Below, in pieces: positions 50,036-61,693 of a stretch of DNA of 64,000 nt. A program made the position numbers and the translations under genes. The DNA lies in contig CM037784.1 in assembly GCA_021229015.1 (NCBI GenBank), forward strand, positions 67,111,223 to 67,175,222, given 5' to 3'. Every line of letters begins with the position of its first letter. Within the stretch, counting starts at the first letter, position 1. The stretch is from Solen grandis. Its lineage: Eukaryota > Mollusca > Bivalvia > Adapedonta > Solenidae. Under the pieces are notes generated by a model. The model saw nothing but the letters and a program-made list of their open reading frames with translations. It was not told where the DNA came from and made no database searches.

Positions 50036-50224
50036 TTGAAACCTGGTGGCTGACTGGTTAGAGTGTCAGTCCCATAACCTGAAGGTCTTGGGTTTTATCC
50101 CTGGTTTTATCTCCTTTTCTTGGCAGTCAGCATTTAAGGATAGTTGCAAGTCTGGTTAATTTGATGTCAGGGTAACGTGACAGGGTGTGTGGTATCAGAC
50201 CCTGTCACGTTACCCTGACATCAA
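50036..50224 (+). repeat. SINE 5' part ending in a perfect 26-bp hairpin
   Basis: The tRNA-like head (GCTGACTGGTTAGAGTGTCA; B-box-like GTCTTGGGTTTTATCCC) continues into the SINE body (GTCAGCATTTAAGGATAGTT, GTGTGGTATCA). The end is a perfect inverted repeat: 50161-50186 pairs base for base with 50199-50224 around a 12-base loop. The body matches the SINE at 63250-63595 up to the loop, so the right arm is an inverted copy of the left. Confidence 0.8.
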
Positions 50225-50309
50225 TTTTTGGAAGTAATTTTTTGAAATGCAAATAATTTAAAATTTTATGTGAGTGAAACTTAGGTGAAAGTTGTAAATA
50301 TTAATGAAA

Positions 50310-50790
50310 GTGCACCAGTGGCCGAGTAGTTAGAGTGTCCGGCCCTGAATTGGGTGGTAATGGGTCTGATCTCTGGCCATGACATACCAAAGTTGTAAAT
50401 ATTAATAAAAGTGCACCATTGGCTGAGTGGTTAGAGTGTCCGGCCCTGAATTGGGTGGTCATGGGTCTGATCCCTGGCCATGACATACCAAAGTTGTAAA
50501 TATTAATGAAAGTGCACCAGTGACCGAGTGGTTAAAGTGTCCAGCCCTGAATTGGGAGGTCATGGGTCTGATCCCTGGCCATGACATACCAAAGTTGTAA
50601 ATATTAATGAAAGTGCACCATTGGCTGAGTGGTTAGAGTGTCCAGCCCTGAATTGGGAGGTCATGGGTCTGATCCCTGGCCATGACATACCAAAGTTGTA
50701 AAAATGGTACTAATATACCTCCCTTTCTTAACACTCAGCATATAAGGGTAGTTCCAGGACTGGACAGCCCAGTGTAAGGATATATATGCG
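50310..50790 (+). repeat. Tandem tRNA-like SINE heads, 101-bp period
   Basis: Four copies start GTGCACCA at 50310, 50411, 50512 and 50613. Each has an A-box-like GGC(C/T)GAGTGGTTAGAGTG and a B-box-like GGTCATGGGTCTGATCCC about 45 bp later. The last one runs on into the SINE body (CACTCAGCATATAAGGGTAG, GTTCCAGGACTGG), giving one SINE with four promoter heads. Whether any is transcribed by RNA polymerase III is unknown. Confidence 0.85.
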
Positions 50791-50997
50791 TGAAAGTGCA
50801 CAAGTGGTTCTTTTGTACTTTTAGGTCACAGACAATTGTTGTTTCCTGTAAATATTTATATTTGACACAAAAATGACTTTTAACACTTTGCTTATTCTTA
50901 ACATACCTATGCTTTAGAAATGGGATCAATCATTCAAGGAAAAAAACAAACAAAAAACCCCCAAACCCTTCAGGTGTTATTACAAAATTGATAAGTA

Positions 50998-51510
50998 CAG
51001 TCTATTCACGATGGAACGAAATGCGATGGAGCGAAATGACGGTGTAATGGGAAGTAATTGCCAGGTCCCGGCAATATTTGTTCTTTATTCAATGTAAAAA
51101 AGATGCGATGGAACGAAAGATGCACTGGAGCGAAGTATGTATGTGGTCCGATTTGCTAATTAACAATTGATTAATGAAGCGTTCGAACGAAGTGTCGGTC
51201 ATTTTTCACACCTACCCGAATGACACCTGTCGCTTACACGCGTCCGCCATTATATTGTCTGTAATCAGCCTATTAGCACGCCATCCGTGACGTTGATTGT
51301 TGCAAACTGACACGAAGCTTACAAGCGAGTTTGTTTACGACACTAAATCTTTACGACAGTACATGGTTTTCGGCAATACATACTAAAACACGACATAAAC
51401 AAACGAGTGAGCACATACATAAAGGGATTCTCAATCGTCAATATGAAAGATGCGATGGAACGAAATAAATGTGTTTCCCGGGGCTACTTCGTACCATCGC
51501 GAATGGACTG
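50998..51510. mobile_element. TA-flanked MITE with CAGTCTATTCACGATGG termini (513 bp)
   Basis: Left end CAGTCTATTCACGATGGAAC and right-end complement CAGTCCATTCGCGATGGTAC match at about 17 of 20 positions; TA lies on both flanks (50996-50997 and 51511-51512). Sub-terminal words GATGGAACGAA recur inside. No transposase frame. Confidence 0.88.
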
Positions 51511-51749
51511 TACTTTGATTTTCAAGTAGAGAATCAAATCTACAGAAAGCGGTATTATAGTTGTGAATGACTGACGTGATACACAACTAAAACCTACAGT
51601 TCATGATATACAACAATGGCATGTTTATTTCCTACCCCCCCCCCCTATCGGATACTGCTGGTATAGGTCGTATCAATGGTATCACGCCAGACTTCAGAAG
51701 AGTTATTAAGGTGCGTCTTAATCTGGTAGGCATATTTGTGGTAAAAGTT

Positions 51750-52080
51750 CATGCCACAATCAGGAAGAGTGAGTAAAGGGCTGATCCAGCATTATATTGG
51801 TGGTACATGTTGTCCGTGGTAGCATGCCAGAATTCAGAAGAGCCAGTAAAGGGTTGATCCAGCATTATATTGGTGGTACATGTCGTTGTCCATGGTAATA
51901 TGCCAAAATTCAGAAGAGCCAGTAAAGGGCTGATCCAGCATTATATTGGTGGTACATGTTGTCCGTGGTAACATGCCAGAATTCAGAAGAGTCAGTAAAG
52001 GGCTGATCCAGCATTATATTGGTGGTACATGTTGTCCGTGGTAACATGACAGAATTCAGAAGAGTCAATAGATTGATATG
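51750..52080. repeat. ~73-bp tandem repeat, ~4 units
   Basis: Unit words: CCAGAATTCAGAAGAGCCAG, GGGCTGATCCAGCATTATAT, GGTGGTACATGTTGTCCGTG. Non-coding minisatellite. Confidence 0.92.
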
Positions 52081-52251
52081 GGCTTATACTGGTTATACAG
52101 GTCATATCTGTGGTATCATGCCCGTGGTTTCATTGAAAAGGCCCGACTAATCATTAACATTCAAAAGATTATTTTGACAAAAGACTGACAACATTAAATG
52201 ATCAACACAACAAGACATTTACTTGTCACAATTTTGATCATAAGAAAAATA

Positions 52252-53512
52252 CTGTGAAGTCATTTTATTTCGTGGGCATAAAATTTTGTGGATTCCGTAA
52301 TAAAAATATGTTCGTGGGGACAAGAATTCATGGATTCGTGTGTTAGAAAAAAAATTCTTTTATTTACTTGGACAATTTGGACGTTGATTTGAAGACTTTT
52401 ATAAAATTTAAGTTGAAAAGAATGCAGCCTATTTTTTGTCATATTATGTCAATGACACGGCCTTTAGAGTATGTTAAGATCCGTTTTTAGTACTTACTCT
52501 TATAGAACGTTAATCAGACCGAAGTAAGTGTAAGTTAATCTAAAGCTTGTGGCCATATAATCTTTGTAACATTTAGGCCATGTGTTGCTTAGGATAAAAA
52601 CCAAGTTGACCACAGTTGTGGCACAGCATGATAAACCCGGACCTACTTGTCATCAACTGGGGCTAGACAAGCTGTGCATTCAGTATGACAAACCGTATGC
52701 AACCAGTCACTTACAGTTAGCTATGGTGTTGTCTTAGGACCATATAGCATGCTGTTCACATGCTCCTTATGCTGTACATGGGTATACGTCAACATCATGG
52801 TTATGATATCGAAGCAGTTCATAGCTGACTGTAAGCGTACGGTTGCATACAATTTGTCATACTGAATGCACGCAGGATGTCAGGTAATGCCTGGTGGTGA
52901 GTGGACAATGGGGGCACAGCAGGTGCCAATGGCATATCAATGTGTTATTGGCCATAATGCAAGTGGGTCTCTCCTACCTATGCATCTTATCTATACGGGA
53001 AAGACATTCATGTGCGAGTACACACAAAAAATATGACATAATTTGTAATGAAGCAAAACTTCCAAAATGAAAGAAGAAGATGAATAATAATATATACATG
53101 TACTTATATCATGTTTATTTCATAAAACTACATATCATAAAACACAATTAGTACAGCGACCGCAGTATAAACTTAAGTGGGTGGGGTGCAAGAATGTATG
53201 GTGGAAACCAACTCAAAATTAGTTGCAGTTGTACATTAAACACAATTAGTAACACAATTTATGTTATGAAATTTTGTAAGGTAATTTGTTTGCATTTTAC
53301 ATACATTATATTCCAGATTCATCAAAAAACTTTATATATATTACTGAACTCCATTTACACAAAAGTGTGTTGGGATATGGGGGATATTGTCATTATCGGC
53401 GAGCTGTTTGTCATGATAAATGAAAACTTTTTGTGGGGACATAAATTCGTGGATAGTGGCATCCACGAAATCAACGAAAATTTATCCCCAACAAAATATA
53501 ATGATTTTACAG
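52252..53512. mobile_element. CTGTGAAATCAT-TIR element, copy B (1.26 kb)
   Basis: Same termini (CTGTGAAGTCATTTTATTTC and inverted partner), TA flanks and interior order as copy A at 7576-8656. It is longer mainly because of a nested MITE at 52674-52871. The open frame at 53194-53547 crosses the element end and is not a gene. Confidence 0.85.
52674..52871. mobile_element. Nested 198-bp MITE with long inverted ends
   Basis: Present in copy B, absent at the same place in copy A. The first ~50 bp (GTGCATTCAGTATGACAAA…) and last ~50 bp are inverted repeats with few mismatches. I could not define the target duplication with confidence. Confidence 0.85.
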
Positions 53513-54289
53513 TATTGACCCTTAAGATATCAATGTTTACAATATAAGTTTATAAGTTTGTTTCAGATATATACCAATTCCTCATCATAAGAATAATAAT
53601 AACACTGAAGGTATCATCATCTATAAGAGGTAAATACTGACTGGTTTTTGCTTGCTTCACTTATCAGTACAATCCTGTTTTGAGTTACATGTTATATAAA
53701 GTAATGTTTACTAGTACCTGTTGGTTGTTTATTTTGCATTGGAGTTTTTAGGTCATTTAATTGACTTTAAAACTGTTTTTGAAGGATATGTAACAGTATT
53801 CAAACAGAACAGACCAAGTTTTGTTAATTATCTGTGATCAAATGAGCTCACACCTGTCAATTCAGGCCAGCATGTTGAAATCTTAGTTTTATTTGCATAT
53901 ATAGTATCTGGGCCGAATTCCACCAACAATTCCTAGCGCTAAGTAAAACTTAAATACTTAAGGGCGAATTTCATTAGTCTTGTTTCTCTAATAAAATACA
54001 CATATGTTTTATTTCTTATCAGATATTGTTCGTTATTAAGGTAATAATTAATTTCAACTTAGTCGTGTACTTGAATATTTCATAAAATATTAATGGTGGA
54101 ATGTGTATCTACCTAGTTAAAGAATTTAAGTATTACTTAGCGCTAAGTATTGTTGGTGGAATTCGAGCCTGGTCCTGTTTACATAAGTCTTCATTTGGAT
54201 GATTGGATTATACAGTCTGTTAATTATGCTAATCATAATTTTGTCATTGTTGGGCAGTCGGTCAATGTTTATCTTAATCATTTGTCATG
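53513..54289. other. Gene-free sequence with small inverted flanks
   Basis: CCGAATTCCACCAACAATTC near 53914 and GTTGGTGGAATTCGAGCC near 54152 are inverted copies of each other around ~220 bp, with AGCGCTAAGT words beside both, so a MITE-like element at about 53911-54170 is probable. Nothing coding was recognised. Confidence 0.6.
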
Positions 54290-54473
54290 TCTGTATTTTT
54301 CATGTAGGCATATCATATGTAATTTTTTTTTCATAACACCTGTATTTATGTTGGCGTATTGTCTGCCAATGTGTTCATGACATATGTGTCTGTGTATTGT
54401 CTGTCAAAAATGTATTTATGCGTTTTTCTGTCAACAATTCCATGACATGTATATATGCGTATTGTCTGTCAAC
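54290..54473. repeat. Left remnant of the 44-bp satellite
   Basis: Degenerate units (GTATTGTCTGTCAA with variable spacers) that belong to the array resuming at 56303, on the other side of the inserted element. Confidence 0.75.
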
Positions 54474-56302
54474 TTTTTAGCTCACATGAGCACAACGTGC
54501 TCAAGGTGAGCTTTTCTGATCGGCTTTTGTCCGGCGTCCGGCGTCCGTGCGTCCGTGCGTGCGTGCGTGCGTCCGGCGTCAACAATTGCTTCAAACAACA
54601 TCTCCTCCTAAACGGCTTGGCCAATTTGAAAAATATTTTGCAGGAATGTTCCTTGGATGAAGCTCTACTAAAGTTGTATAAATGGTTCTGGTCCATCGCA
54701 TAATTAGGTCACAGGAGCTAAAAATAGATTTTAAAAATGAAAATTTAAAAAATCTTCTTCTCTGAAACCACAAGGCCTAGCCTTTTGATTTTTGGTATGT
54801 AGCATCATCTTATGACTGTCTACCAGGATTGTACAAATTATGACCCTGGGGTCAAAATTGGCCCCGCCCCAGGGGTCACTTGTTTACATAGGTTAAAATA
54901 AAAAATCTTCTTCTCCGAAACCGGCCTAGCCTTTTGATTTTTGGTATGTAGCATCATCTTATGGGCCACTACCAAGATTGTACAAATCATAGCCCTATGG
55001 TGATAAATGACCCCGCACCAGGGGTCACTTGTTTTACATAGAGTTATATAGAAAAATCTTAAAAAATCTTCTTCATGAATCCATAAGGCCTAGAGCTTAG
55101 ATATTTGGTATGTAGCATCATCTTATGGGCCACTACTAAGATTGTACAAATCATAGCCCTATGGTGATAAATGACCCCGCACCAGGGGACACTTGTTTTA
55201 CATAGAGTTATATAGGAAAATCTTAAAAAATCTTCTTCCATGAATGCATAAGGCCTAGAGCTTAGATATTTGGTATGAAGCATCATCTTATGGGCCACTA
55301 CCAAGATTGTACAAATCATAGCCCTATGGTGATAAATGACCCCGCACCAGGGGTCACTTGTTTTACATAGAGTTATATAGGAAAATCTTAAAAAATCTTC
55401 TTCCATGAATGCATAAGGCCTAGAGCTTAGATATTTGGTATGAAGCATCATCTTATGGGCCACTACCAAGATTGTACAAATCATAGCCCATGGTGATAAA
55501 TGACCCCGCACCAGGGGTCACTTGTTTTACATAGAGTTACATAGGAAAATCTTAAAAAATCTTCTTCCATGAATGCATAAGGCCTAGAGCTTAGATATTT
55601 GGTATGAAGCATCATCTTATGGGCCACTACCAAGATTGTACAAATCATAGCCCTATGGTGATAAATGACCCCCCACCAGGGGTCACTTGTTTTACACAGA
55701 GTTATATAGGAAAATCTTAAAAAATCTTCTTCTATGAATCCATAAGGCCTAGAGCTTAGATATTTGGTATGTAGCATCATCTTATGGGCCACTACCAAGA
55801 TTTCTAACCAGGGGTCACTTGTTTTACATAGAGTTATATAGGAAAATCTTAAAAAATCTTCTTCTATGAATCCATAAGGCCTAGAGCTTAGATATTTGGT
55901 ATGAGCATCATCTTATGGGCACTACCAAGATTGTACAAATCATAGCTATGGTGATAAATGACCCCGCACCAGGGGTCACTTGTTTTACACAGAGTTAAAT
56001 AGGAAAATCTTCTTCTATGAATCAATAAGGCCTAGAGCTAAGATTTTTGGTATGTAGTAGCATCTAATGGTTCATTACAAAGATTTTCAAAGTCTTGGCC
56101 CTACGGTGATAAATGACCCTGCACCCAAGTCTTCTCTGAAACCATATGGCCCATTGCTTAGATATTTGGTGTGTAGTATTGTCAGGGGTAAAATGTTTTA
56201 GATTAAGTTATATCAGAATCCTTGTCTGTTTAAAAACCTTGACATCAGTTGAAGCAATGGTACTCAGGTGAGCGATTCAGGGCCATCATGGCCCTCTTGT
56301 TT
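54474..56302 (+). mobile_element. AGCTCAC-type hairpin/tandem-core element, copy 10
   Basis: 5' hairpin AGCTCACATGAGCACAACG / TGCTCAAGGTGAGC, then GTCCGGCGTCCGTGCGTGCG repeats. About eight ~165-bp cores follow (GGTATGTAGCATCATCTTAT, CCCCGCACCAGGGGTCACTT), several nearly identical. It ends CTCAGGTGAGCGATTCAGGGCCATCATGGCCCTCTTGTTT. It interrupts the 44-bp satellite. Long minus-strand frames are core translations. Confidence 0.88.
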
Positions 56303-59105
56303 CATGACACTTGTACTTATATGTATGCGTATTGTCTGTCAATATTACCATGATGCATGTACATATGTATGTGTATTGTCTGTCAACATTACCATGATGC
56401 ATGGACATATGTAGGTGTATTGTCTGTCAACATTACCATGATGCATGTACATATGTAGGTGTATTGTCTGTCAACATTACCATGATACATGTACATATGT
56501 AGGCATATTGTCTATCAACATTACTATGATGCATGTACATATGTAGGCATATTGTCTGTCAACATTACCATGATGCATGGACATATGTAGGTGTATTGTC
56601 TGTCAACATTACCATGATGCATGGACATATGTAGGTGTATTGTCTGTCAACATTACCATGATGCATGGACATATGTAGGTGTATTGTCTGTCAACATTAC
56701 CATGATACATGTACATATGTAGGTGTATTGTCTGTCAACATTACCATGATGCATGGACATATGTAGGTGTATTGTCTGTCAACATTACCATGATACATGT
56801 ACATATGTAGGCATATTGTCTGTCAACATTACTATGATGCATGTACATATGTAGGCATATTGTCTGTCAACATTACCATGATGCATGGACATATGTAGGT
56901 GTATTGTCTGTCAACATTACCATGATACATGTACATATGTAGGTGTATTGTCTGTCAACATTACCATGATGCATGTACATATGTAGGTGTATTGTCTGTC
57001 AACATTACCATGATACATGTACATATGTAGGCATATTGTCTGTCAACATTACTATGATGCATGTACATATGTAGGTGTATTGTCTGTCAATATTACCATG
57101 ATACATGTACATATGTAGGCATATTGTCTGTCAACATTACCATGATACATGTACATATGTAGGCATATTGTCTGTCAACATTACCATGATGCATGTACAT
57201 TTGTAGGCATATTGTCTGTCAACATTACCATGATGCATGTACATATGTAGGTGTATTGTCTGTCAAAATTACCATGATGCATGGACATATGTAGGTGTAT
57301 TGTCTGTCAATATTACCATGATACATGTACATATGTAGGCATATTGTCTGTCAACATTACCATGATACATGTACATATGTAGGCATATTGTCTGTCAACA
57401 TTACCATGATGCATGTACATTTGTAGGCATATTGTCTGTCAACATTACCATGATGCATGTACATATGTAGGTGTATTGTCTGTCAACATTACCATGATAC
57501 ATGTACATATGTAGGCATATTGTCTGTCAACATTACCATGATACATGTACATATGTAGGTGTATTGTCTGTCAATATTACCATGATACATGTACATATGT
57601 AGGCATATTGTCTGTCAACATTACGATGATGCATGTACATATGTAGGTGTATTATCTGTCAATATTACCATGATACATGTACATATGTAGGTGTATTATC
57701 TGTCAACATTACCATGATACATGTACATATGTAGGTGTATTGTCTGTCAGCATTACCATGATGCATGTACATATGTAGGTGTATTGTCTGTCAACATTAC
57801 CATGATACATGTACATATGTAGGTATATTATCTGTCAACATTACCATGATGCATGTACATATGTAGGTGTATTATCTGTCAACATTACTATGATGCATGT
57901 ACATATGTAGGTGTATTGTCTGTCAACATTACTATGATGCATGTACATATGTAGGTGTATTGTCTGTCAATATTACCATGATACATGTACATATGTAGGT
58001 GTATTGTCTGTCAATATTACTATGATGCATGTACATATGTAGGTGTATTGTCTGTCAATATTACTATGATGCATGTACATATGTAGGTGTATTGTCTGTC
58101 AATATTACTATGATGCATGTACATATGTAGGTATATTGTCTGTCAATATTACCATGATTATGTACATATGTAGGTGTATTGTCTGTCAATATTACATGAT
58201 ATGTACATATGTAGGATATTTCTGTCAACATTACCATGATGCATGTACATATGTAGGTGTATTGTCTGTCAACATTCCATGATCATGTACATATGTAGGT
58301 TATTGTCTGTCAACATTACCATGATGCATGTACATATGTAGGTGTATTGTCTGTCAACATTACCATGATGCATGTACATATGTAGGTGTATTGTCTGTCA
58401 ACATTACCATGATGCTTGTACATATGTAGGTGTATTGTCTGTCAAAATTACCATGATGCATGGACATATGTAGGTGTATTGTCTGTCAACATTACCATGA
58501 TACATGTACATATGTAGGCATATTGTCTGTCAACATTACCATGATGCATGTACATATGTAGGTGTATTGTCTGTCAACATTACCATGATGCATGTACATA
58601 TGTAGGTGTATTGTCTGTCAACATTACCATGATTACATTGTACATATGTAGGTATTGTCTGTCAACATTACCATGATGCTGTACATATGTAGTGTATTGT
58701 CTGTCAACATTACCATGATGCATTGACATATGTAGGTGTATTGTCTGTCAACATTACCATGAACATTGTACATATGTAGGGTATTGTCTGTCAAATTACA
58801 TGATGCATGTACATATGTAGGGTATTGTCTGTCAACATTACCATGATTCATGTACATATATATGCGTATGTCTGTCAACATTACCATGATCTTGTACATA
58901 TGTAGGCTATGTCTGTCAAATTCCATGATTTGTACATATGTAGGCGTATTGTCTGTCAACATTACCATATGCATGTACATATGTAGGGTATTGTCTGTCA
59001 ATTCCATGACTGACATATGTCAACTTTTTACATGCACATATGTGTATACGTATTATCTGTCAACATTATCGTGACAAATGTACATATGTAGGCGTATTAT
59101 TTGTC
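56303..59105. repeat. 44-bp satellite, ~60 units
   Basis: Unit: GTACATATGTAGGTGTATTG plus TCTGTCAACATTACCATGATGCAT, period 44. Variants (GTGTATTG against GCATATTG; GATGCAT against GATACAT) form higher-order blocks between 56500 and 57600. From about 58150 many units have one- or two-base losses. Confidence 0.97.
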
Positions 59106-60165
59106 AACATTTTTTTAGCTCAACTATTCGAAGAACATGAGTCGGCATTGGCATTGCAGCTTTTGGTTAAAGTTTTGCATGCAAGTTATTATCAATCTTT
59201 TATCTCATTAACATTTACGGTATTGACTTGAAAATTTATAAATATATTCAGATGAATCAGACAATCAAGGATAATGTATTACAAATTATGGCCCCTTCTT
59301 TGGTTAAAGTTTTGCATGCAAGATACACTCATGCTTATATCTCAGTATCCAGGCATGCGATTGATTTGAAACATCATTAATACATTTAGGGGTATCATAC
59401 TTTCATGGTAGTTAACTCTTGATGGAATATATTACAAATTATGGCCACTTTTTAACTCAGAAATTTGGGTTTAAGTTTTGCGTGCAAGGTACTTTCATGC
59501 TTATATCTCAGTATCCAGGCATGTGATCTTTAATATGTCTAGGGGTATCATACTATCAAGGTAGGTAACTTTTGATGGAATATTTTAGAATATATTAGAT
59601 GGAATATATTAGAAGTCATGGCCCCTTTTTTAACTTAGAAATTTTGATTAAAGTTTTGCATGCAAGGTACTTTCATGCTTACATCTCAAAGTCCAGGCAT
59701 GCAATTGATTTGAAAAATCTTAAATATGTTTAGGGGTATCATACTATAGAGGAACATAACACTTGATGGAATATATTAAAAATTATGGACCCCATTATCC
59801 ATCTTATATCTCAGAAATTGTTTATGGAATTGACTAGAAAGTTGAGGAGTGTATTCAGGGGCATCAGAAAACCAAGGAGGACAACTTTTGGACTGCATTT
59901 TTATACAAATTATGGCCCTTTTCTAACTTGGATACTTGGTTAATTTTTTCCATGCACAGTATTATTATGCTTATGTCTCAGTAACTAGGCATGGGATTGA
60001 TTTTAAACTTAATAAAAATATAAAGGGGTACCAGACTAAGTATATCATTTTTGACTATTATTATATACAGGGTATGTGAAGGGCAAGAATTGAAATAGAT
60101 TTCATTTGATTTACCAACAAGCATTTTGAATAGTTGAGCGTGCTGTCCTCTGACAGCTCTTGTTT
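59106..60165 (+). mobile_element. AGCTCAACTATTC-type tandem-core element
   Basis: It begins after a T-run with AGCTCAACTATTCGAAGAAC and ends TTTTGAATAGTTGAGCGTGC, then the hairpin CTGTC-CTCT-GACAG and CTCTTGTTTT. The inner cores (~175-185 bp) share GTTAAAGTTTTGCATGCAAG, TATCTCAGTATCCAGGCATG and TAGGGGTATCATACT. The T-run/AGCTCA start and hairpin/CTCTTGTTT end are the same framework as the AGCTCAC-type family with different hairpin letters. Confidence 0.82.
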
Positions 60166-60189
60166 TATGACAAATTCATTGTAAGTAAT

Positions 60190-60640
60190 TATTATTGCCA
60201 GCTTATAGTCAAGCACTTATGGTCTAACAGACACCTTGTAGTCAAACACTTATGATCTTACGAACAGTTTATGGTCATATGGACAGCTTATAGTCAAGCA
60301 CTTATGGTCTTACAGACACCTTATAGTTAAACACTTATGATCTTAATGACAGCTTATAGTCAAGCACTTATGGTCTTACTGACAGCTTATAGTCAAGCAC
60401 TTATGGTCTTACTGACAGCTTATAGTCAAGCACTTATGGTCTTGTAGTCAAATACTTATGGACAGCTTATAGTCAAGCACTTATGGTCTTATGGACAGCT
60501 TATGGTCAAACACATGGTCTTACAGACAGCTTATAGTCAAGCACTTGTAGTCTTATGAACAGTTTATAGTCAAGCACTTATGGTCTTACAAACATCTTGT
60601 AGTCAAGCCCGTACGGTCTTATGGACAGTTTTTGTTATTC
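60190..60640. repeat. 33-bp tandem repeat, ~13 units
   Basis: Unit: CAGCTTATAGTCAAGCACTT plus ATGGTCTTACTGA with small deletions. The period of 33 keeps frames open in places but there is no gene context. Confidence 0.92.
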
Positions 60641-61618
60641 ATTGTTTTCACTTTTGTTCTTGATGTTTCTTGTCTGGATATGCATCTATTATATAATTAT
60701 CATTGATTTTCTGAAATTTAAATATTTTTTATTTAGATAGATAAACTTGGAATGTTTTACAATTTGTATATTGTATATATGTGTTAATGAAAATATGATT
60801 TATTCATTGTAAGTCAGTTCTTGTTCAAAACTGGCATTTCCATAATATGTAAAACATAATAAAGTGTGAATGTTTGGACAAGGGTATACACTGAGAGCCC
60901 ATTCCAGATAGGCCAATATGGGAGTCCTAGATTGAACAGTGCAGTGGTATGCTAGCAGTAGGTGTTAATGTAAGTGTATTTTATTAATATGGTTTGTTAT
61001 TTCAGAGTCATTCCAAATATTATTAAAAATTATGTCATAATTTAATTTATAAAACTTTAAGGTCATGAGAGAATCTTGCTCCAGCTGGGATTCAAACCAA
61101 CAACCTACAGATCCTTAGTTCCTGTTGATTAGAGATCTTACTTCAGCCAGGATTCAAACCAACAACCTTCAGATCCTAAATTTTTTATTTGTTTCATTAT
61201 GATCCGGAGTAAGATTCCATTCATAAAATGTATCCCTAAGAAAGTCATGACTTTACCTCAGTATTATTGAACCTGATGTACACAATCACATTGCATTGAC
61301 ACATAATATGCTACTGATTTCGGAGTGATACAGTACAGTGAAAACAGCTGCAGTGATTTTGCAAATCAGCAATGCCTGTCTCTAAATTACTGCTATGTAA
61401 AAAGGGCTACTACCTGTCTAAAAACATTGTTTTCTGTCATGAATTCCAGGTCAAGGTCACACTGAAAATCTAACTATACATTGTAACCATTTATTATCGT
61501 ACTAACGATTCATTTATTTGTTTATTCATTTTTTTTTTTTATTTTTTTTTTTTTTGAGGGGAGGGTGGGACATCTTTTGCGATGAGTTGTTTGAATATTC
61601 TATATTTGATATTTTCAG
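60641..61618. other. Gene-free interval with a small duplicated tRNA-like word
   Basis: GGATTCAAACCAACAACCT occurs twice (about 61089 and 61150), each beside CAGATCCT; on the minus strand it reads like a B-box (GGTTTGAATCC). A long T-run precedes 61555. No gene is supported apart from the exon candidate that follows. Confidence 0.5.
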
Positions 61619-61693
61619 TGATGATGGCAACAGATCTAATTCTGGCGTCTGATAAGAGTTTTTACATAACCGACTGTTCTCTGGAAGTCACAG
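61619..61693 (+). CDS. Possible internal coding exon (unassigned)
   Basis: A 75-base segment between a good acceptor (TTGATATTTTCAG) and donor (GTCACAG|GTAATA). It is open in the phase-1 frame as MMATDLILASDKSFYITDC followed by SLEVTG, entering and leaving in phase 1. This phase equals that of the exon 2 donor at 24572, but 37 kb and a stop-bearing exon lie between. It may belong to a downstream gene. Support is splice signals and composition only. Confidence 0.3.

Noticed and set aside
53567..53629. Short open segment between TTTCAG and AGAG|GTAAAT
   Set aside because: 63 bases, low-complexity Asn-rich peptide, right beside a transposon end; likely chance.
55059..55798. Repetitive 100-150 residue minus-strand frames
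   Set aside because: The core period of ~165 bp is divisible by three, so frames stay open by chance; no family match and they lie inside a transposable element.
56303..59105. Regular 44-bp repeats considered as a CRISPR-like array
   Set aside because: Units are contiguous with no unique spacers and the context is an animal genome; it is a satellite.
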